A stretch of DNA of 64,000 nucleotides from a virus. The position numbers were made by a program, and so were the translations under genes. Positions 38,932 through 46,941 of the stretch are shown one piece after another. Within the stretch, counting starts at the first letter, position 1. Every line of letters starts with the position of its first letter. Where the stretch lies: positions 23,960 to 87,959 of the IMG/VR virus record IMGVR_UViG_3300025000_002059. One strand, 5' to 3'. Below the pieces are notes generated by a model. The model saw only the letters and a program-made list of their open reading frames with translations. It was not told the DNA's origin and ran no database searches.

Positions 38932-39702
38932 TTGACTAACGGTTTTGAACGAATCATTGAGAACTTAAGACTAAAGCATGAAGCATTTAAGGCAAGCAAT
39001 ACACAGCCCATGGAGCCGATAAACTACGAGTGCTCGATTTGTGAGGACCGGGAAATCGTTTTGATCGAGCAGGAAGATGGTTCAGTTTCAGCACGAAACT
39101 GTCAATGCAAAGCACAGAAGATCCAGCGACGAATGTTCAAAGCATCGGGACTGACCGAAGAACAAGCTTTGATGACGATAGATGACTATAACGTTTCACC
39201 AGATACCATGAAGATGTACCAGATGACGAAAAATTATTTATGCGGACAATCATGGCGGGAAGGCAAAGGATTTGCACTGGTCGGAAGTGTGGGAGCAGGC
39301 AAGACGATGCTGGCACAGATCATCGCAAGCGAGATCATGCGCGACATGAAGACCGTGATCTTTATCCCAACGACAAGCCTGATGGCTGAACTTTTGGCAG
39401 CCCAATTTTCAAATGACAAATCAGAATTTGAGCAGCGTATAGACAAGTTAATCAAAGCTGATGTTGTTATTTTTGACGATATAGGAAAAGAGAAACCTAC
39501 GGAATGGGTCCAGAATCAATATTTTAGAATCATCGACGGTCGCTACAACAACCGGAGAGCAACCGGATATACATCGAATTATGATTTTGATCGATTAGCA
39601 GATCGGTTTTCTGAATTTGGGGATGCGATCATATCCCGGATCATAGCGATGACGCGAGATTATGTAGTCAATGTTAAGGCCAAGGATTACAGATTGAAAT
39701 AA
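38932..39702 (+). CDS. dnaC: DnaC-like helicase loader ATPase
   Basis: 256 residues from a TTG. An N-terminal zinc ribbon (CSICEDRE, NCQCKAQ) is followed by the AAA+ core: FALVGSVGAGKTMLAQIIA (Walker A), VVIFDDIGKEKPTEWVQNQY (Walker B) and a C-terminal region ISRIIAMTRDYVVNVKAKDYR with sensor arginines. It loads the host replicative helicase at the phage origin. It directly follows the initiator gene. Confidence 0.92.
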   Translation: MTNGFERIIENLRLKHEAFKASNTQPMEPINYECSICEDREIVLIEQEDGSVSARNCQCKAQKIQRRMFKASGLTEEQALMTIDDYNVSPDTMKMYQMTKNYLCGQSWREGKGFALVGSVGAGKTMLAQIIASEIMRDMKTVIFIPTTSLMAELLAAQFSNDKSEFEQRIDKLIKADVVIFDDIGKEKPTEWVQNQYFRIIDGRYNNRRATGYTSNYDFDRLADRFSEFGDAIISRIIAMTRDYVVNVKAKDYRLK

Positions 39703-39989
39703 GGGAGCGGATCACATGTCAGAAATTGAACAAAAAAAAGCCAGCACACACTAATAATGTACTGACAAAGGGAAGAAAAACGACAGACCACGATACCATC
39801 AACAATATTCAGTCATATATGGGATTCCGCAATGCCATATAGACAAGCATAATGATACCAATAATTTGAAATTTTGTCCAACTAAAAATATTCCATTTGT
39901 AGTAATATAAAGGTAGGACAAAATAATAAATTCTAAGGGCACATATTAACGGTACAAGCGTTCAGGATTAATGATTAGGGGGAAAGGTA
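39703..39989 (+). other. Intergenic region with a promoter candidate
   Basis: Contains GTAATATAAAGG followed by GGACAA (39917-39922) and, further left, a weak CATATATGG/CCATATAG stem (about 39815-39843). Only a 12-codon reading frame with a weak start (39717) is seen. No other feature. Confidence 0.45.
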
Positions 39990-40298
39990 ATGAGGACATT
40001 CATTGAGAACAAAGAGCGGGCAGACATGGATATTATTGTCGACTCATTTATTCATGACTTAAACATCTACGAGATGACATCCATGCCGATCATTACGATT
40101 TATAACAATATCACGAAAGACTATCCCGGAAAATTTGTAGCACGATTATTCATGATTGAACCGGGCGAAATTAAATACACAAGATATATTATGTTGTCAG
40201 ATGATTTATCCAAGATATGGAAAGAAATCCCGCCAAATATGACTAGGATGCTGCCGCACCCGAAAGATGATCCAGTGGTTCTTGAGACATGGCTATAA
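39990..40298 (+). CDS. Hypothetical protein
   Basis: 102 residues after GGGGGAAAGG: MDIIVDSFIHDLNIYEMTSM, PIITIYNNITKDYPGKFVAR and LSDDLSKIWKEIPPNM. Alpha/beta; it resembles small phage proteins of unknown role. First gene after a GGACAA promoter. Confidence 0.6.
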   Translation: MRTFIENKERADMDIIVDSFIHDLNIYEMTSMPIITIYNNITKDYPGKFVARLFMIEPGEIKYTRYIMLSDDLSKIWKEIPPNMTRMLPHPKDDPVVLETWL

Positions 40299-40328
40299 TT
40301 AGCGAAGCTACAGGAAGGGATGGATGCA

Positions 40329-40826
40329 ATGGATCTTATCGCAGAAAAGGAAATACTCCGGAGAGCTATTCTTGATTATGGAAAAGTACCGCAAAAGATA
40401 AAAGCGATCGAGGAATTAGCCGAACTCATACATGCTTTATCCATTGGTAACCCCAAAATGATAGCAGAAGAAATGGCAGATGTGTCTATCATGCTTGAGC
40501 AATTGAAGCTGATTTATAATAATGCTGCGGAAGTTGAAGGTTATCGTTCGGAACGGGCAAAGAAAGCAACAAGGAAAACAAAGCCGCCGATCGAAGAGTT
40601 ATCGAAATTAATCCAAGTGATAGCCAAGAATAATGACTTATGCCTTGTAGCAGAAAAAATAGCAGATACCTATTTGATGATTGAAATATTGAAAACTACC
40701 TATCACAATGCTAAGAAAGTGGAAGGATATCGTAAGTACAAGCTCGAACGGCTAAATTATCGGCTACTCAATTTGGAATCGCAAATTGAGAATGAGGGGG
40801 GAGAATGCATTGGAGCGAATGGATAG
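40329..40826 (+). CDS. MazG-like protein with duplicated domain
   Basis: 165 residues from the ATG spaced 8 bp after AGGAAGGG. The first unit has IKAIEELAELIHAL then MIAEEMADVSIMLEQLKLIY, the E-X-X-E...E-X-X-D metal-binding pattern of MazG-type nucleotide pyrophosphohydrolases. The second unit repeats this plan with changes (PIEELSKLIQVI; VAEKIADTYLMIEILKTTYH), so it may be structural only. Such enzymes hydrolyse NTPs and may alter alarmone or nucleotide pools during infection. Confidence 0.7.
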   Translation: MDLIAEKEILRRAILDYGKVPQKIKAIEELAELIHALSIGNPKMIAEEMADVSIMLEQLKLIYNNAAEVEGYRSERAKKATRKTKPPIEELSKLIQVIAKNNDLCLVAEKIADTYLMIEILKTTYHNAKKVEGYRKYKLERLNYRLLNLESQIENEGGECIGANG

Positions 40827-41103
40827 AGATAAGGAGATACGAGAAATGAAGAAAAAAATTAATCTTCAGCTTTTATTATCAATTATCGTAACCATTAGTC
40901 TAGGACATTTAATACCTATGGACTTCAAAGTGGTCTACGGATTTTGTGCTGGAATTGGAGTAGGGGTGTTTTTGTTCCCAAGATTGCTAGAAGCACGGAT
41001 AAGGGATGACATCAATAAGATGTGGCGGCGCAGTAATGACAACGAATGGAAAATATGGATAACAGATCACCATGATGACTCTAAGGAGATCAAGGATGTT
41101 TAA
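40810..41103 (+). CDS. Small two-span membrane protein
   Basis: 97 residues from a TTG after GGGGGGAG. A basic N-terminus (MDRDKEIREMKKK) is followed by hydrophobic segments (LQLLLSIIVTISLGHLI; VVYGFCAGIGVGVFLFP) and a charged tail (RRSNDNEWKIWITDHHDD). Overlaps the previous gene. Membrane role unknown. Confidence 0.6.
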   Translation: MERMDRDKEIREMKKKINLQLLLSIIVTISLGHLIPMDFKVVYGFCAGIGVGVFLFPRLLEARIRDDINKMWRRSNDNEWKIWITDHHDDSKEIKDV

Positions 41104-41398
41104 TATTGTGGAGTTAGATTCTCCTTTAAGGGGAACTAGGGCTTTTCGTGTGGGGGGATGCACCATCATGGTTGGGGTAGAGATGGGGTTGTGGCATTTA
41201 TCGATATCACACCCAGATAAATATCCAGATTGGGATATTATAAAATTCGTGCGATATTCCTTCTGTCCCAAGAACATAACGATGGCAATGCTACTTCCTC
41301 CGCCGGAAAATTATGTAAATGTCCATAAAAATTGCTTCCATCTTTGGGAAGTACAAGATGATCGAGGCAAGAAGAAATCAAGGATCCTAATTCCATAA
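41096..41398 (+). CDS. DUF7694-like phage protein
   Basis: 100 residues from the ATG after AAGGAGATCAAGG. LWHLSISHPDKYPDWDIIKF, then MAMLLPPPENYVNVHKNCFH and LWE follow the W/H-S-S, P-W, M-LP--YVN-H--F-L-E plan of a phage family I associate with DUF7694. Function unknown; common in early or middle phage operons. Confidence 0.7.
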   Translation: MFNIVELDSPLRGTRAFRVGGCTIMVGVEMGLWHLSISHPDKYPDWDIIKFVRYSFCPKNITMAMLLPPPENYVNVHKNCFHLWEVQDDRGKKKSRILIP

Positions 41399-41409
41399 TG
41401 GGCGGGGCG

Positions 41410-41604
41410 ATGATCGGAGAGTGCCCGGTCTGTCAAGATATTATCTGGGAGAGCGATGACTGGGTATTGGATAAATTCTACATGAAGCACCGGGAATGCG
41501 ATTCTGCTTTAATGGAGGATGTGGCACTCAAGCTTTCAAGGCTATCTCGGGAGCAGAAAATAAGAATGCTAATTTTCCTTGAATCAATCACGGAAGAAGA
41601 ATAA
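41410..41604 (+). CDS. Small zinc-binding protein
   Basis: 64 residues from MIGECPVCQDIIWESDDWVL with a second HRECDS site, so CPVC plus H/C ligands. The C-terminus is helical (LKLSRLSREQKIRMLIFLES). The preceding GGCGGGGCG is the ribosome site. Function unknown. Confidence 0.6.
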   Translation: MIGECPVCQDIIWESDDWVLDKFYMKHRECDSALMEDVALKLSRLSREQKIRMLIFLESITEEE

Positions 41605-41744
41605 GGAATAAAAGAATACGCACAGGAACAAAACGAAAGAAATGCCAAGGTGTAATTTTTATTTCAAAATCATTCTTACAGATTGTAGTAGTTTTGTATT
41701 GATTTATTGATAGGAATAAAGGAATACGCTGGGGGTGAGGGGCG

Positions 41745-42107
41745 ATGGCAAAAAAAACTGTGATCTGCCCATCAGAAGAACGAGAACAATTTGTCGTGGT
41801 GCAATGGATGGAACTTAAAAGAATCACATTTATACATGTTCCGAATGAAGGGAAAAGGAGCAGATTAGCCGGAGCAAAACTGAAAGCGCAGGGACTTAAG
41901 CCGGGGTTTCCAGACTTACTTATTTTTGATATTCCACCAAAACGTCCGGGATACCGGGGAGTCGCAATCGAGATGAAAAAACTTGATGGCCGGGCAACGG
42001 ATATGCAGAAGGAATGGCTGAAAAAATTAAGGGAGCTGGGATGGTTTGCCTTGGTATGCGAGGGAGCAGATAAGGCAATCAAGGCGCTGGAAGAATTGGG
42101 ATTTTAA
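41745..42107 (+). CDS. VRR-NUC domain nuclease
   Basis: 120 residues: the whole protein is one PD-(D/E)XK domain. QFVVVQWMELKRITFIHVPN, LKPGFPDLLIFDIPPKRPGY (catalytic D) and GVAIEMKKLDG (E-X-K), then MQKEWLKKLRELGWFALVCE. Stand-alone VRR-NUC phage proteins are Holliday-junction or flap-structure nucleases. It may resolve recombination intermediates with the YqaJ/RecT system. Confidence 0.88.
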   Translation: MAKKTVICPSEEREQFVVVQWMELKRITFIHVPNEGKRSRLAGAKLKAQGLKPGFPDLLIFDIPPKRPGYRGVAIEMKKLDGRATDMQKEWLKKLRELGWFALVCEGADKAIKALEELGF

Positions 42108-42132
42108 TTAAAAGGAGATGAGGAATAGGTGT

Positions 42133-42321
42133 ATGGAGATTGATAAGAAGTGTGGCAATTGCGGACATCTTCTCCCATTGAAGGGAACCGTAGCGGAAAA
42201 AATGTGGCAGGCAGAACTCACTAAGGGTGTTTGTGAATGTAATGGAAAGCAAATGAATGGATCGCTTTTGGCAGGATGTACATTATGGTGCGATAGAACT
42301 GTGCCAAGAAACAAACCCTAA
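42133..42321 (+). CDS. Small cysteine-rich protein
   Basis: 62 residues from MEIDKKCGNCGHLLPLKGTV (an upstream ATG is too close to AAAGGAG). CGNC, VCEC, GCTLWC suggest zinc binding. Similar one-domain proteins are common in phage early-middle operons. Function unknown. Confidence 0.55.
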   Translation: MEIDKKCGNCGHLLPLKGTVAEKMWQAELTKGVCECNGKQMNGSLLAGCTLWCDRTVPRNKP

Positions 42322-42351
42322 AACTATGGATAGCTAGGGGAGGGATAAAAA

Positions 42352-43194
42352 TTGATAAAGATTTGTCTTGATCCGGGCCACTGCTCTTATGGAAGTGATT
42401 ATGGAGCGGAGGGCAATAATCTAAAGGAATCGGACTTAACGCTAGATATCGCCTTGAAACTCCGGGACATTTTAGTAGGACGGAATTTTGATGTTATGTT
42501 GACAAGAGAGGGAGACTTGGTTAAGGGGCTACAGGAAGGTTATACCTTAAATGAATCCTTACAGAGACGATGTGATATCGCAAATGCTTTCCAAGCGAAC
42601 ATCTTTATTTCTATACACATTAACAGTGTTGATATTACTAGCCCAAGCGGTGTGGAAATTCTTGTGGCTGGCTTTGGTGGTGAAGCTCAAAAAATAGCTG
42701 AAAAGATACTTCCATATTTGGTCGGAATGGGACTAAAAAATAGACATGTAAAAACCCAGAATGTCTATGTTTTACAAGATGGACACACGGCAATGCCCGC
42801 AATCCTAACGGAAAACGGATTCATAAGCAATGCCCAAGATGCGGCGAGATTAGCGAACCCGACATTTCGTCAGAAGATAGCCATTGCTCATGCAGAAGGA
42901 ATCATAGAATATTTTGATCAGGGAGGAAGCGACATGTTGAAAATTGCCATACTTAAATTTACCAAAAATGATGATTGGGCGGCTGAAGATGTCGATGCCA
43001 AGCATGGAGGGATCGCCAACTTCACCCGTTATGGCACAGACAAGATTATTCCATCAGAAGCACTTCAGGCGGAACAACTAATTGTAATTGGGGGACCAAC
43101 AACCGGGCACAAGAATGAGATTCTTCTTTCAGGTAAAGACAAATATGAAACGGCTGCAAAGGTCGATGTATATTTAAAAACTGGTCAACACTAG
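42352..43194 (+). CDS. N-acetylmuramoyl-L-alanine amidase endolysin
   Basis: 280 residues from a TTG after AGGGGAGGG. Residues ~1-190 are Amidase_3: ICLDPGHCSYGSDYGAEGNN (zinc His and E), QRCDIANAFQANIFISIHIN (zinc His), and MPAILTENGFISNAQDAARL (catalytic Glu). Residues ~195-280 resemble cell-wall-binding repeats of the CW_binding_2 type (AEQLIVIGGPTTGH, KYETAAKVDVYL). The enzyme cuts the amide bond between muramic acid and the stem peptide. It lies far from holin in this linear window but would be close to the late region in order of expression. Confidence 0.92.
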   Translation: MIKICLDPGHCSYGSDYGAEGNNLKESDLTLDIALKLRDILVGRNFDVMLTREGDLVKGLQEGYTLNESLQRRCDIANAFQANIFISIHINSVDITSPSGVEILVAGFGGEAQKIAEKILPYLVGMGLKNRHVKTQNVYVLQDGHTAMPAILTENGFISNAQDAARLANPTFRQKIAIAHAEGIIEYFDQGGSDMLKIAILKFTKNDDWAAEDVDAKHGGIANFTRYGTDKIIPSEALQAEQLIVIGGPTTGHKNEILLSGKDKYETAAKVDVYLKTGQH

Positions 43195-43217
43195 AAAATT
43201 TTAACACATTGCCATGG

Positions 43218-43246
43218 CAGGCTGAGAATAAAGCCTGTTTTTTTAT
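43218..43246 (+). terminator. Rho-independent terminator
   Basis: CAGGCT pairs with AGCCTG around an 8-nt loop, followed by seven T. It follows the amidase gene. Confidence 0.85.
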
Positions 43247-43264
43247 TTGGAAGTTATTAACATG

Positions 43265-43285
43265 TTATCTACAGATTGTGGATAA
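43265..43285. other. Pair of DnaA-box-like sites
   Basis: TTATCTACA (43265-43273) and TGTGGATAA (43277-43285, the reverse of TTATCCACA) face each other across 3 bp. A GATAAAAT then GGACAA (about 43355-43362) promoter follows, before the gene at 43391. The sites may couple expression to host DnaA. Confidence 0.5.
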
Positions 43286-43390
43286 GTAGTTAATTTATGA
43301 ACACTATAATGTAATTAGGGATACTAAGTGACAGAAAGATAAATATAGGATAAAATAGGACAAGGAATTAAATGGAAGGAGTTCAGGAGA

Positions 43391-44758
43391 ATGAATGAGC
43401 AGCTCAAGGTCCAATATATCCCGATTGAGGAACTGAAAAATTGGGATGAAAATCCTAGAATTAACGACGAGGCAGCTGGAAAACTCACAAAACTAATCGA
43501 GGTTCATGGATTCATAAATCCGGTAATTGTCACTCCGGACATGAAAGTTAGAGCGGGACACACCAGAATAAAAGCAGCTAAATTAATGGGCATCAAAAAA
43601 GTTCCAGCCATGATCGTCGAGTTTGATTCCGAAGAGCAAGCGCAAGCATTCTCCTTGGCGGATAATAAAGCTGGGGAATGGGCAGAATGGGACTTCAAGA
43701 AATTAGTGGATATTTTACTTAGGCTTGATGTTGGCGATTTCGATATGGATATTACAGGATTCCAAATGGATGAAATAGAGGACATGGTTAATAAGTTTGG
43801 AGAACGTCCCATAAGTGAAGAAGAAGAATTCGATGCCGAAGAAGAAGTCGATAAAATAGAGTCAGCCTTCACATTACCGGGAGACATCTGGACAATTGGG
43901 AAGCACAGACTTATATGCGGCGATGCAACGAAACTATCCGATATCAAGACACTGGTCGGAAAGCAGGACATAAGCTTAGTTATTACGGATCCGCCATACA
44001 ATGTAAATTATGTGGGCAAAGTTGGATCAATTATGAATGATAATATGGGCAACGATAAGTTCTATGAATTCTTATTGGATTCTTTTAAAAACATGGAATG
44101 GGCGCTGCAAAAGGGATCGCCATTTTATATATTTCATGCCGATTCCGAAGGTTTAACATTCAGAAAAGCGCTGCAGGATTCCGGACTTATCCTTCATCAA
44201 GTTTTAGTGTGGGTAAAAAACACCTTCGTCATGGGACACAACGACTATCACTGGCAGCACGAACCAATTATTTATGGATGGAAAGAAGGAGCGGCACACC
44301 CATGGCACGGATTTAGGGACAAAGCAACCGTGATAGATGACGGAGTTATTGACATCGAAGTTATGAAAAAGGCTGAGTTATTAGATTTTGTAAAAGAAAT
44401 GATAGATAAGATTGATACGACTGTGCTCCGGGAAAATAAGCCCGGACGCAATGCCGATCACCCGACCATGAAACCACTTCCACTGATACGGAAATTGATG
44501 CTTAATTCATCACGAGTCCACCAAGCAGTTTTCGATCCATTTCTGGGGAGCGGATCAACACTCATAGCATCCGAACAATTAGAGCGGATTTGCCTTGGTT
44601 CAGAACTTGATCCAAAATACTGCGATGTGATAGTAAAGCGATATATAAAATTTAAGAGCAGGGATACGAGAGGAATAAAACTAATGAGAAATGGGAAAGG
44701 GATAGATCTGGATATAATCTTAAACAATTGGTGCAATGAGCTGGCGGCAGATGAATAA
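43391..44758 (+). CDS. ParB-like domain fused to DNA methyltransferase (DPPY type)
   Basis: 455 residues. Residues ~5-95 are a ParB/Srx-type domain (IPIEELKNWDENPRINDEAA, VRAGHTRIKAAKLMGIKKVP). Residues ~170-430 are an N6-adenine/N4-cytosine methyltransferase: ITDPPYNVNYVG (catalytic motif IV) and QAVFDPFLGSGSTLIASEQL (motif I, SAM binding), with DHPTMKPLPLIRKLM between. This fusion is common in Firmicute phages and is thought to methylate phage DNA to escape restriction. Recognition sequence unknown. It begins the packaging region. Confidence 0.93.
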   Translation: MNEQLKVQYIPIEELKNWDENPRINDEAAGKLTKLIEVHGFINPVIVTPDMKVRAGHTRIKAAKLMGIKKVPAMIVEFDSEEQAQAFSLADNKAGEWAEWDFKKLVDILLRLDVGDFDMDITGFQMDEIEDMVNKFGERPISEEEEFDAEEEVDKIESAFTLPGDIWTIGKHRLICGDATKLSDIKTLVGKQDISLVITDPPYNVNYVGKVGSIMNDNMGNDKFYEFLLDSFKNMEWALQKGSPFYIFHADSEGLTFRKALQDSGLILHQVLVWVKNTFVMGHNDYHWQHEPIIYGWKEGAAHPWHGFRDKATVIDDGVIDIEVMKKAELLDFVKEMIDKIDTTVLRENKPGRNADHPTMKPLPLIRKLMLNSSRVHQAVFDPFLGSGSTLIASEQLERICLGSELDPKYCDVIVKRYIKFKSRDTRGIKLMRNGKGIDLDIILNNWCNELAADE

Positions 44759-44784
44759 ATAATCGGGAAGGGGGGAATGCCGCG

Positions 44785-45198
44785 ATGGGTTCAATAGAAA
44801 ACGAATATGAAGATCTTCATGAACTCAAAGCGCAAATCGAAGTTCTTAAATCAGAATTAGTCTCCCTTGAAGAAACAGGAATATCTGCGATGCGCTTAGA
44901 TAAAGTTGGAACAAGCTATAATATTTCAAAGCCAACAGAAACAGATGCCTTGGGAGTCATTGAGAAGAGATCCTTTATTCAGCGAAAAATTATTGTCATG
45001 CAACAACGTGTTGAGATATTGGAAAATGCACTTAAGGCATTAACACCCTATGAATTTGAAATTATCACTAGAAAAATCATCGATAACGAACCATTTTATA
45101 GAATTTGTGGTGATTTAAAGGTAAGCGAGCGAAATGCAAGACGCACAAAAGCCCGCGCATTACAAAAGCTGGAACGCACGATTTATAATCAAAAATAA
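44785..45198 (+). CDS. RinA/ArpU-type late transcription regulator
   Basis: 137 residues. N-terminal coiled coil (EDLHELKAQIEVLKSELVSL), then a sigma-region-4-like helix-turn-helix (ALKALTPYEFEIITRKIIDN; RICGDLKVSERNARRTKARA). Proteins of this kind (RinA, ArpU) activate late gene transcription near the small terminase gene, which is where this gene lies. Ribosome site GGGAAGGGGGG. Confidence 0.75.
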   Translation: MGSIENEYEDLHELKAQIEVLKSELVSLEETGISAMRLDKVGTSYNISKPTETDALGVIEKRSFIQRKIIVMQQRVEILENALKALTPYEFEIITRKIIDNEPFYRICGDLKVSERNARRTKARALQKLERTIYNQK

Positions 45199-45352
45199 GG
45201 TTTGTCATGGTTTTGTCCGGTTTTTGGCAGGGTTTTGGCAGGCTTCTGCCTGTTTACAGTCTGTATGAAACATGTTATATTTAAGATGGAATAAATAGAC
45301 AAGACTACAAAACGGCTACTTTTAGCCGTTTTTTTATGTTCCAAAATAGGGC
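45199..45352 (+). promoter_or_regulatory. Pre-terS intergenic region: repeats, terminator, possible packaging site
   Basis: GGTTTTGTCCGG, TTTTGGCAGGG and TTTTGGCAGGC form direct repeats at about 45210-45245, and GGCAG/CTGCC pairs there. AACGGCTA pairs with TAGCCGTT (45311-45330) and is followed by TTTTTTT, a clear terminator. Direct repeats beside terS are candidate pac/cos or late-activator sites. Confidence 0.55.
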
Positions 45353-45364
45353 GAGGTGTTAAAT

Positions 45365-45850
45365 ATGCCCAAAGAAGTAGGAAGACCAGTCAAAATCAAT
45401 CCGACAATACAGGCAGAGCTTGTCAAAATGATTCAAGCTGGGAATTACATGGAAACAGCGGCAGCATTTGTGGGCATTTCTATTTCAACAATGAGAGATT
45501 GGATTAGAAGGGGAGAGCGGGAAGCACAAAGATTCATAGATGATCCGAAAGCGCGACCGATAAAATCAGAAACACCATTTATGGAATTTTCGGCAGCTAT
45601 TAAAAAAGCCCAAGCTGCAGCGGAAATCCGGGACGTGATTATAATCGGCGATGCAGCGCGAGAATCATGGCAAGCGGCAGCATGGCGGCTAGAACGAAAA
45701 TACCCGGAAAAGTGGGGCAGAAAAGATCGCCATGAAGTAAGTGGTCCTTCTGGTGGGCCAGTTCAAATAGAGGAAATCAGAGAAAAGCTATTCCGGAAGT
45801 TCAGTGACATAAAGCCGGAACCAGAACAAAAACAAGAAGGGACTGATTGA
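45365..45850 (+). CDS. terS: Terminase small subunit
   Basis: 161 residues from the ATG after GGGCGAGGTGTTAAAT. N-terminal helix-turn-helix (IQAELVKMIQAGNYMETAAA, GISISTMRDWIRRGEREAQR), then FMEFSAAIKKAQAAAEIRDV and the late part WQAAAWRLERKYPEKWGRKD typical of TerS proteins in this family. It recognises phage DNA for packaging. Unusually, the large subunit is encoded 13.7 kb away. Confidence 0.88.
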   Translation: MPKEVGRPVKINPTIQAELVKMIQAGNYMETAAAFVGISISTMRDWIRRGEREAQRFIDDPKARPIKSETPFMEFSAAIKKAQAAAEIRDVIIIGDAARESWQAAAWRLERKYPEKWGRKDRHEVSGPSGGPVQIEEIREKLFRKFSDIKPEPEQKQEGTD

Positions 45851-45851
45851 A

Positions 45852-46055
45852 CTGAATCCAATTATTGAAAACAACTTCAAGTATCATGCGCCAAAAGACG
45901 GACAACCAGAAATGTATGTAGAGATTAGAGAAAAGGCAAAAGAGTTTGCTTATTTGATTGATCGACTGTGTCCAGTGTGCCGGGAAAGATCCACGGCTAT
46001 GACGAAGCTGGAAGAATCCGTGATGTGGGCCAATGCAGCAATAGCGAGGGAATAG
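45852..46055 (+). CDS. acb2: Acb2 (Vs.4)/Tad1-like anti-CBASS sponge protein with non-ATG start
   Basis: About 67 residues. NNFKYHAPKDGQPEMYVEIR, then AKEFAYLIDRLCPVCRERST and AMTKLEESVMWANAAIARE match the Acb2 plan (YH-P--GQ--Y--IR--AKE-A--I---P-SRE-S-A-TKLEE--MWANA-IAR). Acb2 hexamers bind and hide cyclic di- and trinucleotides that CBASS and related defences use as alarms. No ATG, GTG or TTG is available in frame, so the start is probably the CTG at 45852 (or the nearby ATT), about 10 bp after AAGAAGGGA. One serine of the SRE motif is replaced by cysteine. Confidence 0.8.
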   Translation: MNPIIENNFKYHAPKDGQPEMYVEIREKAKEFAYLIDRLCPVCRERSTAMTKLEESVMWANAAIARE

Positions 46056-46083
46056 AGATGGATGGAGATTAGAGGGGGAGCAG

Positions 46084-46857
46084 TCAGGTGCCATTGATTC
46101 TTAGTTGTTCGCGCAATAATTGAAGTTCTTTCCTATCTGTCATATGATCCCTCACATTATCTCCTTGTGTTCCTAGTCTTAGATTATCGGGATCATTATT
46201 TAACTTATCTCCGTCACGATGCCTAACGACAATTCCCGGTTGTATCGCTTTAGTTCCATATTTTTGTAATGCAATTAAGCGATGTTCATAATAATAATTT
46301 CTGTGAATCTTTAGATGTTTTTTAGCCAATTCTCGAAGTTCTGGTGTGAGATTATCTTTATGAATTTCTCTGTATCCATTTGTAATCATAATGCCATTAT
46401 TTTTTTTTGGATGTTCCTGATATTTTTTAGAACAAGACATACATTTAGTATTTAAGTCATGTCTTAACGATTGAACATTTTTCCATCGTTCCTCACCGCA
46501 ATGAGGACAATAGGATAATATGCAATGTAATCTTTTCTTTCCAATTTCATAAAGATACATTCCCTGCCTACGATAATTAACAATTATCATCTTTTTGTGA
46601 TCATCAAATTCCCCTATGAAACAATATTTGGTTCTTGGGAGATGACGATGTTCAGAGCAGTATGTCTTGCGTTCTCTGACGGAATTAGAAAATACTGATT
46701 TATGAATATATCTTCCAAATCCACAATAAGGGCAGATAGCCCAAAGTTTATTTCCTTTAGTAAGTGAAAAATCAAAAAGTTGTTCAGATTGCATATTAAA
46801 AATGATATCCATATTAAATTCTTCAACAATATAGTGTTGAGTATTTTTTTTAAACAT
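46084..46857 (-). CDS. HNH homing endonuclease
   Basis: 257 residues from the ATG after GGAAAGG. Several Cys pairs (CPYCGFG, CPHCGEERW, CMSCSKKY) are followed by the HNH nuclease core: YEHRLIALQKYGTKAIQPG, IVVRHRDGDKLNNDPDNLRL and GTQGDNVRDH (H, N and H ligands present). It is inserted opposite to all neighbours, as free-standing homing endonucleases often are near terminase genes. It probably spreads itself and may have helped the adjoining cargo move. Confidence 0.85.
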   Translation of the reverse strand: MFKKNTQHYIVEEFNMDIIFNMQSEQLFDFSLTKGNKLWAICPYCGFGRYIHKSVFSNSVRERKTYCSEHRHLPRTKYCFIGEFDDHKKMIIVNYRRQGMYLYEIGKKRLHCILSYCPHCGEERWKNVQSLRHDLNTKCMSCSKKYQEHPKKNNGIMITNGYREIHKDNLTPELRELAKKHLKIHRNYYYEHRLIALQKYGTKAIQPGIVVRHRDGDKLNNDPDNLRLGTQGDNVRDHMTDRKELQLLREQLRINGT

Positions 46858-46941
46858 TAAATTAATCCTTTCCACCGAATACTTAAGTATACCATACGAT
46901 ATAATTAAGTATTAGTGGAAATAAAAGGAGTTAATAAATTG

